A stretch of 26,834 nt of DNA. Source: JAFAXD01 sp035472475. GTDB taxonomy: Bacteria; Pseudomonadota; Alphaproteobacteria; Rhizobiales; Xanthobacteraceae. The translations under genes and the position numbers were made by a program. The stretch is taken from the NCBI GenBank assembly GCA_035472475.1, contig DATIPA010000200.1, positions 1 to 26,834 of the forward strand, written 5' to 3'. The notes beneath the pieces are model-generated. The model was not told the DNA's origin. It made no database searches and was given only the letters and a program-made list of their open reading frames with translations. Below are positions 1 through 7,337 of this stretch, in pieces (position 1 is the stretch's first letter; each line of letters starts with the position of its first letter).

Positions 1-58
1 CGAAGTTCGCATCAGAGGGTGCCGCACGGTCACGCGAACTTCGGAATCGGGACACTGG
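1..58. repeat. Type B palindromic repeat, cut by the window edge
   Basis: The arms CGAAGTTCGC and GCGAACTTCG flank a loop containing TGCCGCA. The right end reads CGGAATCGGGACACTGG. On the reverse strand this matches the start of the repeat at 23759 (CTAGTGTCCCGATTCCGAAG). The outer left arm lies outside the window. The repeat ends 6 bp before the ATG at 65, and its last bases form part of that gene's GGAG ribosome-binding site. Confidence 0.75.
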
Positions 59-64
59 AGCTCG

Positions 65-760
65 ATGATTGCCCTGTCGATCATCATTCCGACACTGAAC
101 GAGGAGGCCGGCATCGCATCGGCGCTCGACGCGCTCGCCACGTTGCGCGTAACCGGTTGCGAGGTGATCGTCGCGGATGGCGGGAGCGGCGATCGTACGG
201 CCGCACTCGCGCGCCCGCGCTGCGATCAGATCGTGGCCACTCCGCGCGGACGCGGCGCGCAGATGAACGCCGGCGCGGCGGCGGCGCGCGGCGAGGTGTT
301 GTTGTTCCTGCATGCCGACACGCGCCTGCCGGATGGCGCCGACCAATTGATCCTGCGCGAGCTTGCGCGCAGCAAACGGGTCTGGGGACGCTTCGACGTG
401 CGCATCGCCGGGCGTCACCCGCTGCTCGGGCTGGTCGCATGCCTGATGAACTGGCGCTCGCGCCTCACCGGAATAGCAACCGGCGACCAGGCCATCTTTG
501 TTGAATGCAGCGCATTTGTCGCCGCCGGTCGATTTCCCGACAGTCCGCTGATGGAAGATATCGCATTGTCGGCCCGGCTGCGGTGCGTCACGCCGCCTGT
601 GTGCCTCGCGGCCCGCGCCACGACCTCGGGCCGCCGCTGGGACGACCACGGCTTCATGCGCACGATTGTGCTGATGTGGCGGCTGCGGGCGGCATTTTTC
701 CGCGGCACCGACCCGGCGACACTGGCGCGAGCCTACGGTTATGCCCCGCGCGAACCCTGA
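65..760 (+). CDS. Glycosyltransferase family 2, TIGR04283 type (rSAM/selenodomain-associated transferase 2)
   Basis: The 231-residue protein opens with SIIIPTLNEE, the first strand of a GT-A nucleotide-sugar fold. VADGGSGD follows near residue 38, and FLHADTRLP near residue 80 is the DxD-like metal and nucleotide site. GDQAIFVE sits near residue 140. This pattern and length fit the short TIGR04283 family, which is usually found beside the TIGR04282 transferase, as here. The acceptor is not known. The ATG at 65 has GGAG about 6 bp upstream. The 3' end overlaps the next gene by 20 bp, so the two are probably co-translated. No radical-SAM or selenoprotein gene is visible nearby. The family call is strong; the biochemical role is inferred only. 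Confidence 0.88.
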   Translation: MIALSIIIPTLNEEAGIASALDALATLRVTGCEVIVADGGSGDRTAALARPRCDQIVATPRGRGAQMNAGAAAARGEVLLFLHADTRLPDGADQLILRELARSKRVWGRFDVRIAGRHPLLGLVACLMNWRSRLTGIATGDQAIFVECSAFVAAGRFPDSPLMEDIALSARLRCVTPPVCLAARATTSGRRWDDHGFMRTIVLMWRLRAAFFRGTDPATLARAYGYAPREP

Positions 761-1361
761 GGTCACCTTTGCGGTGATGGCCAAGGCGCCGATTCCAGGC
801 ATGGCCAAGACACGGCTGATCCCGGCTCTGGGAGCGGACGGCGCTGCGCGGTTGCAGGCGCGCTTCATCACGGCCACAGTCGAGACCGCGCTTGCCGCCG
901 GCGAAGTTACCCTGTGGGCCGCACCCGACGATAGTCACGCAATCTTTCGGCAATTCGCCCCGCGCGCCAAGCTCGCACGCCAGGGCGACGGCGATCTCGG
1001 GGCGCGCATGCTCGCCGCCGCCGCCGCGCATAGCGGACCGATCGTGATCGTTGGAACCGACTGCCCGGCGCTCACCGTGGCCCACCTTCGCACGGCCGCC
1101 GAGCTGCTGCGTGACGGCGTCGACGTCGTGATCAACCCGACCGATGACGGCGGCTATGCCCTGATCGGGCTGAACCGGCCCGAGGCCGGTCTCTTCACCG
1201 ACATGGATTGGAGCACGCCCACCGTCATGGCCGAAACGCGCCGGCGGCTCGCGCGCCTCAACCTGAGCTGGCGCGAGCCGGCCCGGTTGTGGGACGTCGA
1301 CACGCCGGATGACCTCGATCGCATGCGGGCTGCCAATTTCGCCCATCTTTTGGCCGCGTAA
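741..1361 (+). CDS. TIGR04282 / DUF2064 nucleotidyl/glycosyltransferase (rSAM/selenodomain-associated transferase 1)
   Basis: The 206-residue protein has the N-terminal motif VMAKAPIPGMAKTRL (about residues 12-26), resembling the nucleotide-binding loop of GT-A pyrophosphorylase-like enzymes. GTDCPALT near residue 110 and PTDDGGYALIGL near residue 133 are the typical acidic metal-binding motifs of DUF2064. The ATG lies inside the end of the preceding TIGR04283 gene. This pairing is a known arrangement, sometimes seen as a fusion. Substrate and product are not established, and the neighbourhood does not settle them. The C terminus keeps a W-D-V-D-T-P-D-D-L motif typical of the family. Confidence 0.88.
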   Translation: MPRANPEVTFAVMAKAPIPGMAKTRLIPALGADGAARLQARFITATVETALAAGEVTLWAAPDDSHAIFRQFAPRAKLARQGDGDLGARMLAAAAAHSGPIVIVGTDCPALTVAHLRTAAELLRDGVDVVINPTDDGGYALIGLNRPEAGLFTDMDWSTPTVMAETRRRLARLNLSWREPARLWDVDTPDDLDRMRAANFAHLLAA

Positions 1362-1397
1362 ACGCCGGTCGGCGCACAGCGGCGGTGCAACCATCCC

Positions 1398-1425
1398 TTG
1401 GCAAGCGACCCGCGAGGCGGATAAT
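1398..1425 (+). promoter_or_regulatory. Candidate sigma70-type promoter for the ECF transporter cassette
   Basis: TTGGCA at 1398-1403 and GATAAT at 1420-1425 are separated by 16 bp, 31 bp upstream of the ATG at 1457. The gap after the preceding gene is only 95 bp. I found no recognisable riboswitch in it. Assigned by hexamer match alone. Confidence 0.4.
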
Positions 1426-1456
1426 CCGGGGTCAGGGAATAGAACGGGACGGGCCG

Positions 1457-2077
1457 ATGCTGACGACACCTCGCATGATCGCAATCGCACTTTGCGCCGC
1501 GCTCAACTTTGCGGTCGGGTCGATCGTCTACCTGATCAAGCTGCCGCTTTATCTCGATTCGATCGGGACGATCCTGTGCGCTTTGCTGATTTATCCCGAC
1601 CGTCGCGCGGCCTTCGTCTGCTCGTTTCTGGCCGCAATGATCAGCACCGTGATCACCACTTTGTTCATCAATCCGTTCCTGATCTGGTTTTCTGCCACCG
1701 AACTCGCACTGGCGCTGGTTGCCGCATATTTCATCGCGGACGCTGAAGAAATATTTCGCGCGCGGCCGCTGCCGATGCTGCGGTTCGGCCTCCGGGTCGT
1801 GCTCTACGGCATCCTGACCGGCGTCGTTTCGGCGGTTGTGTCGGCACCGGTCGTCGCCTATGTGTTCGGCGGCGTCACCGGCAGCGGGTCAGCCTTCTTG
1901 GTGGCGTTCTTCCTCAAGGCCGGTCAGCACTTGATGGCGGCCGTGCTTCACTCCGGTTTCACCGCCGAGCCAATCGACAAGACGCTCCAGGTGCTGTTCG
2001 CCGCCCTGCTGTTTCGAGCAACTCCGAAAGATTTCATCGACATGGTGCGCGCGCGGCCGCAACCGGCTCCAACATGA
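1457..2077 (+). CDS. ECF transporter substrate-binding (S) component, substrate unknown
   Basis: This 206-residue, almost entirely hydrophobic protein has about six membrane segments and begins MLTTPRMIAIAL. The early segment LPLYLDSIGTILCALLIYP fits the small integral-membrane S subunits that give ECF importers their specificity. The ORF is open back to 1385, but the ATG at 1457 has a GGGACGGG purine stretch just upstream and gives a normal N terminus. The stop overlaps the start of the T gene as ATGA, so translation is coupled. The S-component call rests on membrane character and on the T and A genes that follow. The sequence does not identify the substrate. Neither vitamin-synthesis genes nor a riboswitch is next to it. 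Confidence 0.75.
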   Translation: MLTTPRMIAIALCAALNFAVGSIVYLIKLPLYLDSIGTILCALLIYPDRRAAFVCSFLAAMISTVITTLFINPFLIWFSATELALALVAAYFIADAEEIFRARPLPMLRFGLRVVLYGILTGVVSAVVSAPVVAYVFGGVTGSGSAFLVAFFLKAGQHLMAAVLHSGFTAEPIDKTLQVLFAALLFRATPKDFIDMVRARPQPAPT

Positions 2078-2811
2078 CGCCAAACGGGGCGATCGTCTTC
2101 ACGCTCGTCGTGGTTTTGGCCGCCATGATGTCGCGGATGTCGGGCCTGATCGTTCTCTACCTGCTGTGCACGCTGTTCGCCGTGATCGAGGTCGGGCCGA
2201 ACGCGACCGCTGCATTGCGTCGTGCCGTGATCCTGATGGTTCCGCTCGCGGCATTCATGGTGTTGGTCTGGGTCGGGGTCGTCGGGCGCGCGCCCGCGGA
2301 CATCGCCGCCAGTCAACCGGGATCGCGCGTCAGTGCGCTCGTCTACGTCAGCATCGTGTGCGCGCGGCTGTTTCTGATCGTCGCGATCGTCCAGATCGCG
2401 GCGATGCGATTTGCCGCGATAACACCGCTGCAGTTCATTCAGCTCCTGCGCGCGCCGATTGCGCTCAAACGTCTCGGCGTGCTGACCCTGTCGTTGATCG
2501 AGACCCTGCTGCAGGCGGTCGACCGCGCCCACACGGCGCTGATCGCGTCGGGGGTGATCACGCGGCGCCTGTCCGCGCGCAACGTGTTCAATGGGTGGGT
2601 GCTCGTTCAGACGGTCTGGTTGACCGCCATCACCAGCGTCACCGGCCGGATGCGCGACAAATGGCCGATGGAGCATACGCTGAAGCTGCTCGACCCGCTG
2701 CTCGCCGAGAAGCGGAAAGATCCGCTCCGGACGCCCGACAAGATTTGGATTTCATGCGCCGCGGTTGCCGTAGTCGGCATCGTCTGGGGAGACTTTTATG
2801 GGCTCCCGTGA
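2074..2811 (+). CDS. ECF transporter transmembrane (T) component, EcfT-like
   Basis: The 245-residue protein has hydrophobic segments at both ends and a long cytoplasmic helical region around residues 130-190, as in EcfT scaffolds. The coupling-helix region reads QAVDRAHTALIASGVITRR. In typical EcfT proteins this region carries an Ala-Arg-Gly/Ser motif that docks on the ATPases; here the position reads Ala-Ser-Gly. The ATG overlaps the S-gene stop as ATGA. The 3' end overlaps the ATPase gene by 14 bp. Position between an S-like protein and an ABC ATPase supports the call. The altered motif suggests a divergent group matched to the unusual ATPase downstream. Confidence 0.78.
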   Translation: MTPNGAIVFTLVVVLAAMMSRMSGLIVLYLLCTLFAVIEVGPNATAALRRAVILMVPLAAFMVLVWVGVVGRAPADIAASQPGSRVSALVYVSIVCARLFLIVAIVQIAAMRFAAITPLQFIQLLRAPIALKRLGVLTLSLIETLLQAVDRAHTALIASGVITRRLSARNVFNGWVLVQTVWLTAITSVTGRMRDKWPMEHTLKLLDPLLAEKRKDPLRTPDKIWISCAAVAVVGIVWGDFYGLP

Positions 2812-3958
2812 ATTCATCTCCGGCCCCAATTTCTCGGGCCGCAGCCGCGCCGTTCACGCGCGCGCGCAGGGGTACGGCGTCCCGACCTACTTCATCGGGC
2901 CCTACGCCGAAGCGGCCTTGTCCGGTCTCTCCTCCACCATCGCCGACGAGATCGAGATCTATCGCGCCAAGGATCATCCGGCCGACCGGCCCCGGTTCAG
3001 GGCGGTCGTGACCGACCCGCGCCGCAAGCCGCAGACCCTGTCAGGCGGCGAACAGGTGTTGCTTGCGCTGCACTGCTTCTCGCTGTCAGCCTACCGGGCG
3101 CTGGCCATCGACACCGCCCTCGAACAACTCGACAGCGCCAATCGCGGCGATGCTTTGCGCTATCTTGACGCCAACAGCTCGTTCGACGTGGTGCTGACCG
3201 ACAATCGCGCGCGACCGCCGAACTGGAATTGTACGCAGCTGATCGCGTCCGGAACGCGGTTTATCTGCAACTGGGATGGGCTTCGCGGCAAGCTCCGACC
3301 ACAGCACGCACCGGCCGTCGCGATCCAACAATTGTCGTTCGGGTATCGGTCGGGGCAGGACGTGTTCAGCAATGCCGCCGTCGCGCTTGAGCCGGGGCGA
3401 GCCCATCGGCTGTTCGGTCCCAATGGTTCCGGCAAGACCACGTTTCTGAAGATCCTGGTCGGGGCGCTGGTTCCACGATCCGCGCAAATCACGCTCGACG
3501 GTGTTGCTTACGAACCCTGGCGCAGCGGCAACCGCGCGCTCGCGCTCGCGACCCAAAACCCGGACCAGCAATGGTGTGGCGCTACGCTGCGCGAGGACCT
3601 CGCGCGCCGGCGCGCCGCGCTGGCGAACCGCGGCGACGCGGACGCACTCGCCGACGATCGCGTGGCCGAGCTTGCGCGCGATCTCGGAGTTCCCTCGCTC
3701 GATCAGCATCTCTACGAACTGCCGCTGGCCGCGCGCAAACGCATCAGCTGGCTGTGGCCGTTTTCCGGCGCACACCCCTGGATCATGCTGGACGAGCCGA
3801 CCGTCGGTCAGGATGACGAGACCTGTCGCGAACTTGCGCGAACGCTCGAAGCGCTCTGCGGCGCCGGTTACGGCGTCGTGTTCGTGACCCACGATGACGC
3901 GTTCGCGTCGGCGGTTCCGCATCGCGTACTGCACGTTGAAGACCGGCGGATCAGCTGA
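2798..3958 (+). CDS. Fused asymmetric double-NBD ABC ATPase of the ECF importer
   Basis: This 386-residue protein carries two nucleotide-binding domains. NBD1 (about 1-165) has a degenerate Walker A, GPNFSGRS at 9-16 (Arg for Lys). It has an intact signature LSGGEQ at 81-86 and a Walker B region LAIDTALEQLD at 102-112, with Thr in place of the catalytic Glu. Asp replaces the switch His at 135. NBD2 (about 172-386) has an intact Walker A GPNGSGKT (207-214), Q-loop Gln253, Walker B IMLDEP with Glu333, and His365, but its signature is eroded to LPLAARKR. The two halves therefore complement one another and should form one consensus ATP site. NBD1 also lacks the strands normally found before Walker A; a stop codon at 2771 and no upstream start rule out a longer form. 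The enzyme should power substrate import with the S and T proteins encoded immediately upstream. Confidence 0.85.
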   Translation: MGSREFISGPNFSGRSRAVHARAQGYGVPTYFIGPYAEAALSGLSSTIADEIEIYRAKDHPADRPRFRAVVTDPRRKPQTLSGGEQVLLALHCFSLSAYRALAIDTALEQLDSANRGDALRYLDANSSFDVVLTDNRARPPNWNCTQLIASGTRFICNWDGLRGKLRPQHAPAVAIQQLSFGYRSGQDVFSNAAVALEPGRAHRLFGPNGSGKTTFLKILVGALVPRSAQITLDGVAYEPWRSGNRALALATQNPDQQWCGATLREDLARRRAALANRGDADALADDRVAELARDLGVPSLDQHLYELPLAARKRISWLWPFSGAHPWIMLDEPTVGQDDETCRELARTLEALCGAGYGVVFVTHDDAFASAVPHRVLHVEDRRIS

Positions 3959-3969
3959 ACACTGCGTCT

Positions 3970-5532
3970 TTACTGACGGGTCGCGCGGGCGGATGCGTCG
4001 GCGCTTGGATCAACCGCCAGGATCCCCTGATAGGCATCGGCCAACCCGGCACCGAACTGATCGTCGCGTCCTTTGGGACCAAGGTCCTTCGCACTGTTCT
4101 GCAGCGCCTTTTTCAGCGTGTCGGGGTCGAGACCGGGCTTGCGTTCGAGCAGCAATGCCGCAATGCCGGTGACATAGGCGGCGGCGAACGACGTGCCCGA
4201 CGACAGCTGATAAGCGCCGTCGGGCGCCAGCACCAGAATGTCGGCGCCCGGCGCCGCCACCGCGATGTAGCCGCCGCGGTTTGACATCGCAAACAGCTGG
4301 TCATCCGCATCGGTCGCCGTCACCGCAATCACATTTGGATCGGCCGCCGGATAGAGCGGCGGCGACTTCGGCCCGGCATTGCCGACCGCGGCGATCAGGA
4401 TCGTACCCTTCTGATGCAGCGCTGCGAGCGCACGCGCGAGCAGCGGATCGGACGGGCCGGTGAAGCTGAGGTTGATGATGCGGGCACCCTGCCCGGCCGC
4501 CCAGTCGAGGCCCTTGAGAATGTTGAAGGTCGTGCCGTCCGCCCCGACCGTCGCGGCGCCGAAGGCGCGCACCGCCAGCAGATTGACCGACGGCGCGGCG
4601 CCGAGCAGCCGGCCGTGCGCAGCCACGATGCCGGCGACCGCCGTTCCATGCGCATGCGGCGGCTCGCCCGATCCGAGCGCGTCAAATTGCGCCGTGACCG
4701 CGCCATTGAGATCGGGGTGCTTCACATCGATCCCGGAATCGATGATGGCCACCAGCACTTTCTCGCCCTTGGCAAGCCCCTGCGCCTCGCGCAGCCGCAG
4801 CTTCGTCAAGGCGTATTGCGCGGGGTCACCAACCGCCGCCTTTGCATCCGATGCGCTCGGCGCCGCGGCCGTCTGCGCGGTCGCGTTCGTTTGATCATCC
4901 GCGAGCGCATACTGATAGTTCGGCTGCGACGTGCGAGCGCCGAGCGCGCGAATGGTGGCGGCGACCGACCGCCCGTTGGGAATGCGCAGCCGCAGGATGG
5001 TGGAATTGGTCAGCCGCAGCGCCAATCGATCCAGCAGCTCGAGGCGATTACGGCGCAAGAGCGCGTCAACTGTTTGCGACGTCGGATTGCCGCGAATTTC
5101 GACCAGCACTTCGTTCTGCGGGAAGCGGGTTTCGCCGACCGGCGGAATGCCGCTGCTGCCGATGCCGCTGCCACCTGTGCTGCTTGAGCTGCCGCCGGTG
5201 CCGCGACCGCCGCTGCCCGTGGTGATGGTCTGGCTGGTAATCTTTGAGTTCGTCACCGGTCCGCGCGTGACCGCCTGCTTGACCTTCTTGATCGTGCGCC
5301 GGCCCGTCTGATCCGAGGTCGTGCCCGTCGCAGTCGTTCCACCCATCGGAATGTTCGACAGATTCCCTGGCTGGGTGTGCATGGCGGGATCGCGCGGCCC
5401 GATCGGGCTGATCATGGGCATCGACGGACGAAAGTTCGGATATATCTGCGCGTGCGCCGGCAAAACGCCGAACGCAAACCAGGCGAGCGCACCCGCTGCC
5501 GACAACGTCCGATGCCGCTTCAACCGGTTCAT
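3970..5532 (-). CDS. Secreted S8 family serine peptidase (subtilase)
   Basis: The protein is 520 residues from the chosen ATG, which has GGAG 8 bp upstream; the frame is open to 5553. A signal peptide ends at PAHA-Q near residue 28. A Gly/Ser-rich linker follows (about 105-130), then a prodomain-like alpha/beta stretch starting VLVEIRG (about 142-213). The catalytic domain has the subtilase triad: Asp265 in AIIDSGID, His295 in HAHGTAVAG and Ser448 in SGTSFAAAYVTG, with the oxyanion Asn385 in GNAGP. It should be exported and cleave proteins in the periplasm or outside the cell. It is the last gene of a sigma/anti-sigma operon, 44 bp after the anti-sigma gene. That position suggests it is either an output of the regulon or part of the sensing circuit. 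Confidence 0.92.
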   Translation of the reverse strand: MNRLKRHRTLSAAGALAWFAFGVLPAHAQIYPNFRPSMPMISPIGPRDPAMHTQPGNLSNIPMGGTTATGTTSDQTGRRTIKKVKQAVTRGPVTNSKITSQTITTGSGGRGTGGSSSSTGGSGIGSSGIPPVGETRFPQNEVLVEIRGNPTSQTVDALLRRNRLELLDRLALRLTNSTILRLRIPNGRSVAATIRALGARTSQPNYQYALADDQTNATAQTAAAPSASDAKAAVGDPAQYALTKLRLREAQGLAKGEKVLVAIIDSGIDVKHPDLNGAVTAQFDALGSGEPPHAHGTAVAGIVAAHGRLLGAAPSVNLLAVRAFGAATVGADGTTFNILKGLDWAAGQGARIINLSFTGPSDPLLARALAALHQKGTILIAAVGNAGPKSPPLYPAADPNVIAVTATDADDQLFAMSNRGGYIAVAAPGADILVLAPDGAYQLSSGTSFAAAYVTGIAALLLERKPGLDPDTLKKALQNSAKDLGPKGRDDQFGAGLADAYQGILAVDPSADASARATRQ

Positions 5533-5576
5533 TGCGATGTCTCCAGGCCGCACCCGGTTTATACACGGGTGCCCGG

Positions 5577-6311
5577 TTACTCGGGCGCGACAAATCCGAC
5601 GATTTTGCTCGCCTGCATCGTTGCAACCACACTGGCAAGCTCATCCTTGCCGCCGGCGTTGACCCGCAGTCGATAGAGGCCGCCGGGCTTTGGCCCGTCG
5701 ACGACACTCGCCTTGTTGGTCTCCAGGAACCGGGTGATGTCGGCGATGCTTGCGTCGGGGGCGAAACGCACCAGAACATGCGAAGCAGCGCCGCTCGCCG
5801 AAGTGGGTACGGCTGCCGTCACCGAGCCTCTCGACGCCGGCGCGGGTGCAGGCGCAGATACACGTGGCAAAGGCGTCACTTCCGGCACCGACGCAGTCTC
5901 GAAAGTGGCACGGCGCTGCCCCGCGCGCTCGCCGGTCAACATCGTCGCAATCACGCCAGCCTGCAGCACGATCACAAGCGCGGCGATCGCCGCCGACCAC
6001 GCCACGGCTTGCGGCGTCAGCCCCGCGAACAGCCTGGCGATCCCGGCACCAAACGGCGTGCGCGGCGACCGCGCCGGACCCGCGTCGATTGCAGCAAGCA
6101 GCCTGTCGCGCGCGCGCGGCGATGGCGACCCGAGCGCCTCGTTGAGATGGATCGTTTCTGCCATCTCCTCGCGCACGATTGCAAAATGCCGGGCCAGTTC
6201 CTGATCGCTTGCCAACGCGGCTTCAACGCGCGCAGCATCGACCGGGCCGAGCGTACCGGCTGCGTGCCATGGCAGCAGCGTTTCAAGTTCCTGGCGCTCG
6301 TTGGGCGTCAT
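5577..6311 (-). CDS. Membrane-bound anti-sigma factor with a subtilase-prodomain-like periplasmic tail
   Basis: The protein has 244 residues. The start is the ATG at 6311, which overlaps the sigma-factor stop as ATGA; an upstream in-frame extension is out-of-phase sigma-gene sequence. Residues 1-75 form a helical anti-sigma-like domain (LLPWHAAGTLGPVDAARVE) that lacks the His/Cys zinc motif. One membrane segment lies at about 102-127. A Pro/Ala-rich stretch (145-175) leads to a tail (178-244) beginning HVLVRFAPDASIADITRFLE and containing GLYRLRV. The tail aligns by eye with residues 142-213 of the neighbouring subtilase (VLVEIRG..., ILRLRIPNG). The N-terminal domain should hold the sigma factor at the membrane while the tail senses or binds something in the periplasm. 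Confidence 0.82.
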   Translation of the reverse strand: MTPNERQELETLLPWHAAGTLGPVDAARVEAALASDQELARHFAIVREEMAETIHLNEALGSPSPRARDRLLAAIDAGPARSPRTPFGAGIARLFAGLTPQAVAWSAAIAALVIVLQAGVIATMLTGERAGQRRATFETASVPEVTPLPRVSAPAPAPASRGSVTAAVPTSASGAASHVLVRFAPDASIADITRFLETNKASVVDGPKPGGLYRLRVNAGGKDELASVVATMQASKIVGFVAPE

Positions 6312-6928
6312 AGCCAACCTCGCTCCACGCCGGCCTCCTTGAGAAGCTCGGCCAGTTTCTTGCGCGCATAGAACATGCGCGTCTTCACGGTGTTCTCGGG
6401 GATGGCGACGATCTCGGCGACTTCCTCGACCGACTTCTCGTGGTAGTACACAAGATCGATGATCTCCCGATGGTCGGGCGAGAGCTTGGCCAGACATCGG
6501 CGCAAGACTTCACCCGTATCCTTCTTCTGCAGCGCGATCTCCGGAGTATCAGCGTCATCCTCGATCGCCTCGGCCTGCTCCTCATCCAGCTCCGCTTCTT
6601 TTCTGCGACGCACCGACGATAGCGCCTTGAACCGTGCGATCGCCAGGATCCAGGTCGACACCGCGGAACGTCCCTCGAATCGGTTGGCTTGACGCCAAAC
6701 GTCCAGGAACACCTCACTGATGAGATCCTGGGCCGATGCCTCGTTGCGGACCAGCCGCAGCACGAAGCGAAACACCTTGACGTGATGCCGGGCATACAAT
6801 GCCTGCATCGCGAGCCGGTCCCCACCCGCGATCCGCCCGATCAGGATTTCGTCGCTCGCCTCGAGTGCGTTCAACGTGCGGCTCTCGTCCGGTAGTCGCC
6901 CAAACGCGCGACAAGGTTCATCCACCAC
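6308..6928 (-). CDS. ECF-type sigma-70 family RNA polymerase sigma factor
   Basis: Sigma region 2 is represented by YARHHVKVFRFVLRLVRN through DLISEVFLDVWRQANRF, and the -10-reading helix by STWILAIARFKALS. Region 4 is represented by LSPDHREIIDLVYYHEKS and VAIPENTVKTRMFYARKKL. An acidic linker lies between the two. The start is uncertain. The only in-frame ATG (6994) lies inside a palindromic repeat, so its first 22 codons would be repeat DNA. I place the start at the GTG at 6928, which abuts the repeat (206 residues); a TTG at 6874 is also possible. The stop overlaps the anti-sigma gene as ATGA. The protein should direct RNA polymerase to a small regulon, probably including this operon. Confidence 0.87.
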   Translation of the reverse strand: MVDEPCRAFGRLPDESRTLNALEASDEILIGRIAGGDRLAMQALYARHHVKVFRFVLRLVRNEASAQDLISEVFLDVWRQANRFEGRSAVSTWILAIARFKALSSVRRRKEAELDEEQAEAIEDDADTPEIALQKKDTGEVLRRCLAKLSPDHREIIDLVYYHEKSVEEVAEIVAIPENTVKTRMFYARKKLAELLKEAGVERGWL

Positions 6929-7005
6929 CCAGTGTCCCGCTTCCGACGCTTGTATCCCTTTGCGGCGGGCACGTTTACAAGCGGTCGGAAGCAAAGGGAC
7001 ACTAG
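6929..7005 (-). repeat. Type B palindrome of composite repeat 1
   Basis: The 77-bp palindrome is bounded by CCAGTG and CACTAG. Its arms are GCTTCCGAC plus GCTTGTA on the left and TACAAGC plus GTCGGAAGC on the right, with TTTGCGGC in the loop. Read on the minus strand it starts CTAGTGTCCCTTTGCTTCCG, nearly the same as the start of the repeat at 23622. It is joined to the type A palindrome at 7019 by a 13-nt spacer, which reads AATCATAAAGTTG on the minus strand. It directly abuts the GTG proposed for the sigma factor. Confidence 0.88.
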
Positions 7006-7018
7006 CAACTTTATGATT

Positions 7019-7096
7019 CTAGTGTGGCTTTGGATTTGACGTTCCCACGAAGGACTCGCCGCGATGCTGGTAGGAACGTCAAATCCGCCACACTAG
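7019..7096 (-). repeat. Type A palindrome of composite repeat 1
   Basis: The 78-bp palindrome is bounded by CTAGTGTGGC and GCCACACTAG. Its inner arms GATTTGACGTTCC and GGAACGTCAAATC are perfectly complementary, and the loop contains CGCCGCG. Read on the minus strand it aligns along its whole length with the 78-bp element at 23531. Between its end and the start of the glutathione transferase gene (7097-7337) I see no gene and no convincing promoter. Confidence 0.88.
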
Positions 7097-7337
7097 GGCC
7101 GCTGGCGCCGCGATGGTTAATGGGATACGCGTGGGTAGCCGATCCCGCTGGTATTCGCCCCACCTTTGGCCGTCGCTTGCTCATCGCCCGCCAAAATCCT
7201 CCCTGCCATGCAAGCCCGCACGACGGTTCTGACCCAACATGTAGTCGATTTGCCGGTAATATTGGAAGGGAAACACAGTTCGCGCCGGCAGGCCGCGCAG
7301 ACAATAAGGCCGACAAAAGCCCAACAAGGAACGCCCC

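Noticed and set aside
1362..1456. Riboswitch (TPP or cobalamin type) before the ECF transporter cassette
   Set aside because: GATAATCCGGGGTCAGGGAA faintly recalls the 3' part of a TPP element, but the CTGAGA core is absent and the region is too short. A plain promoter explains GATAAT better.
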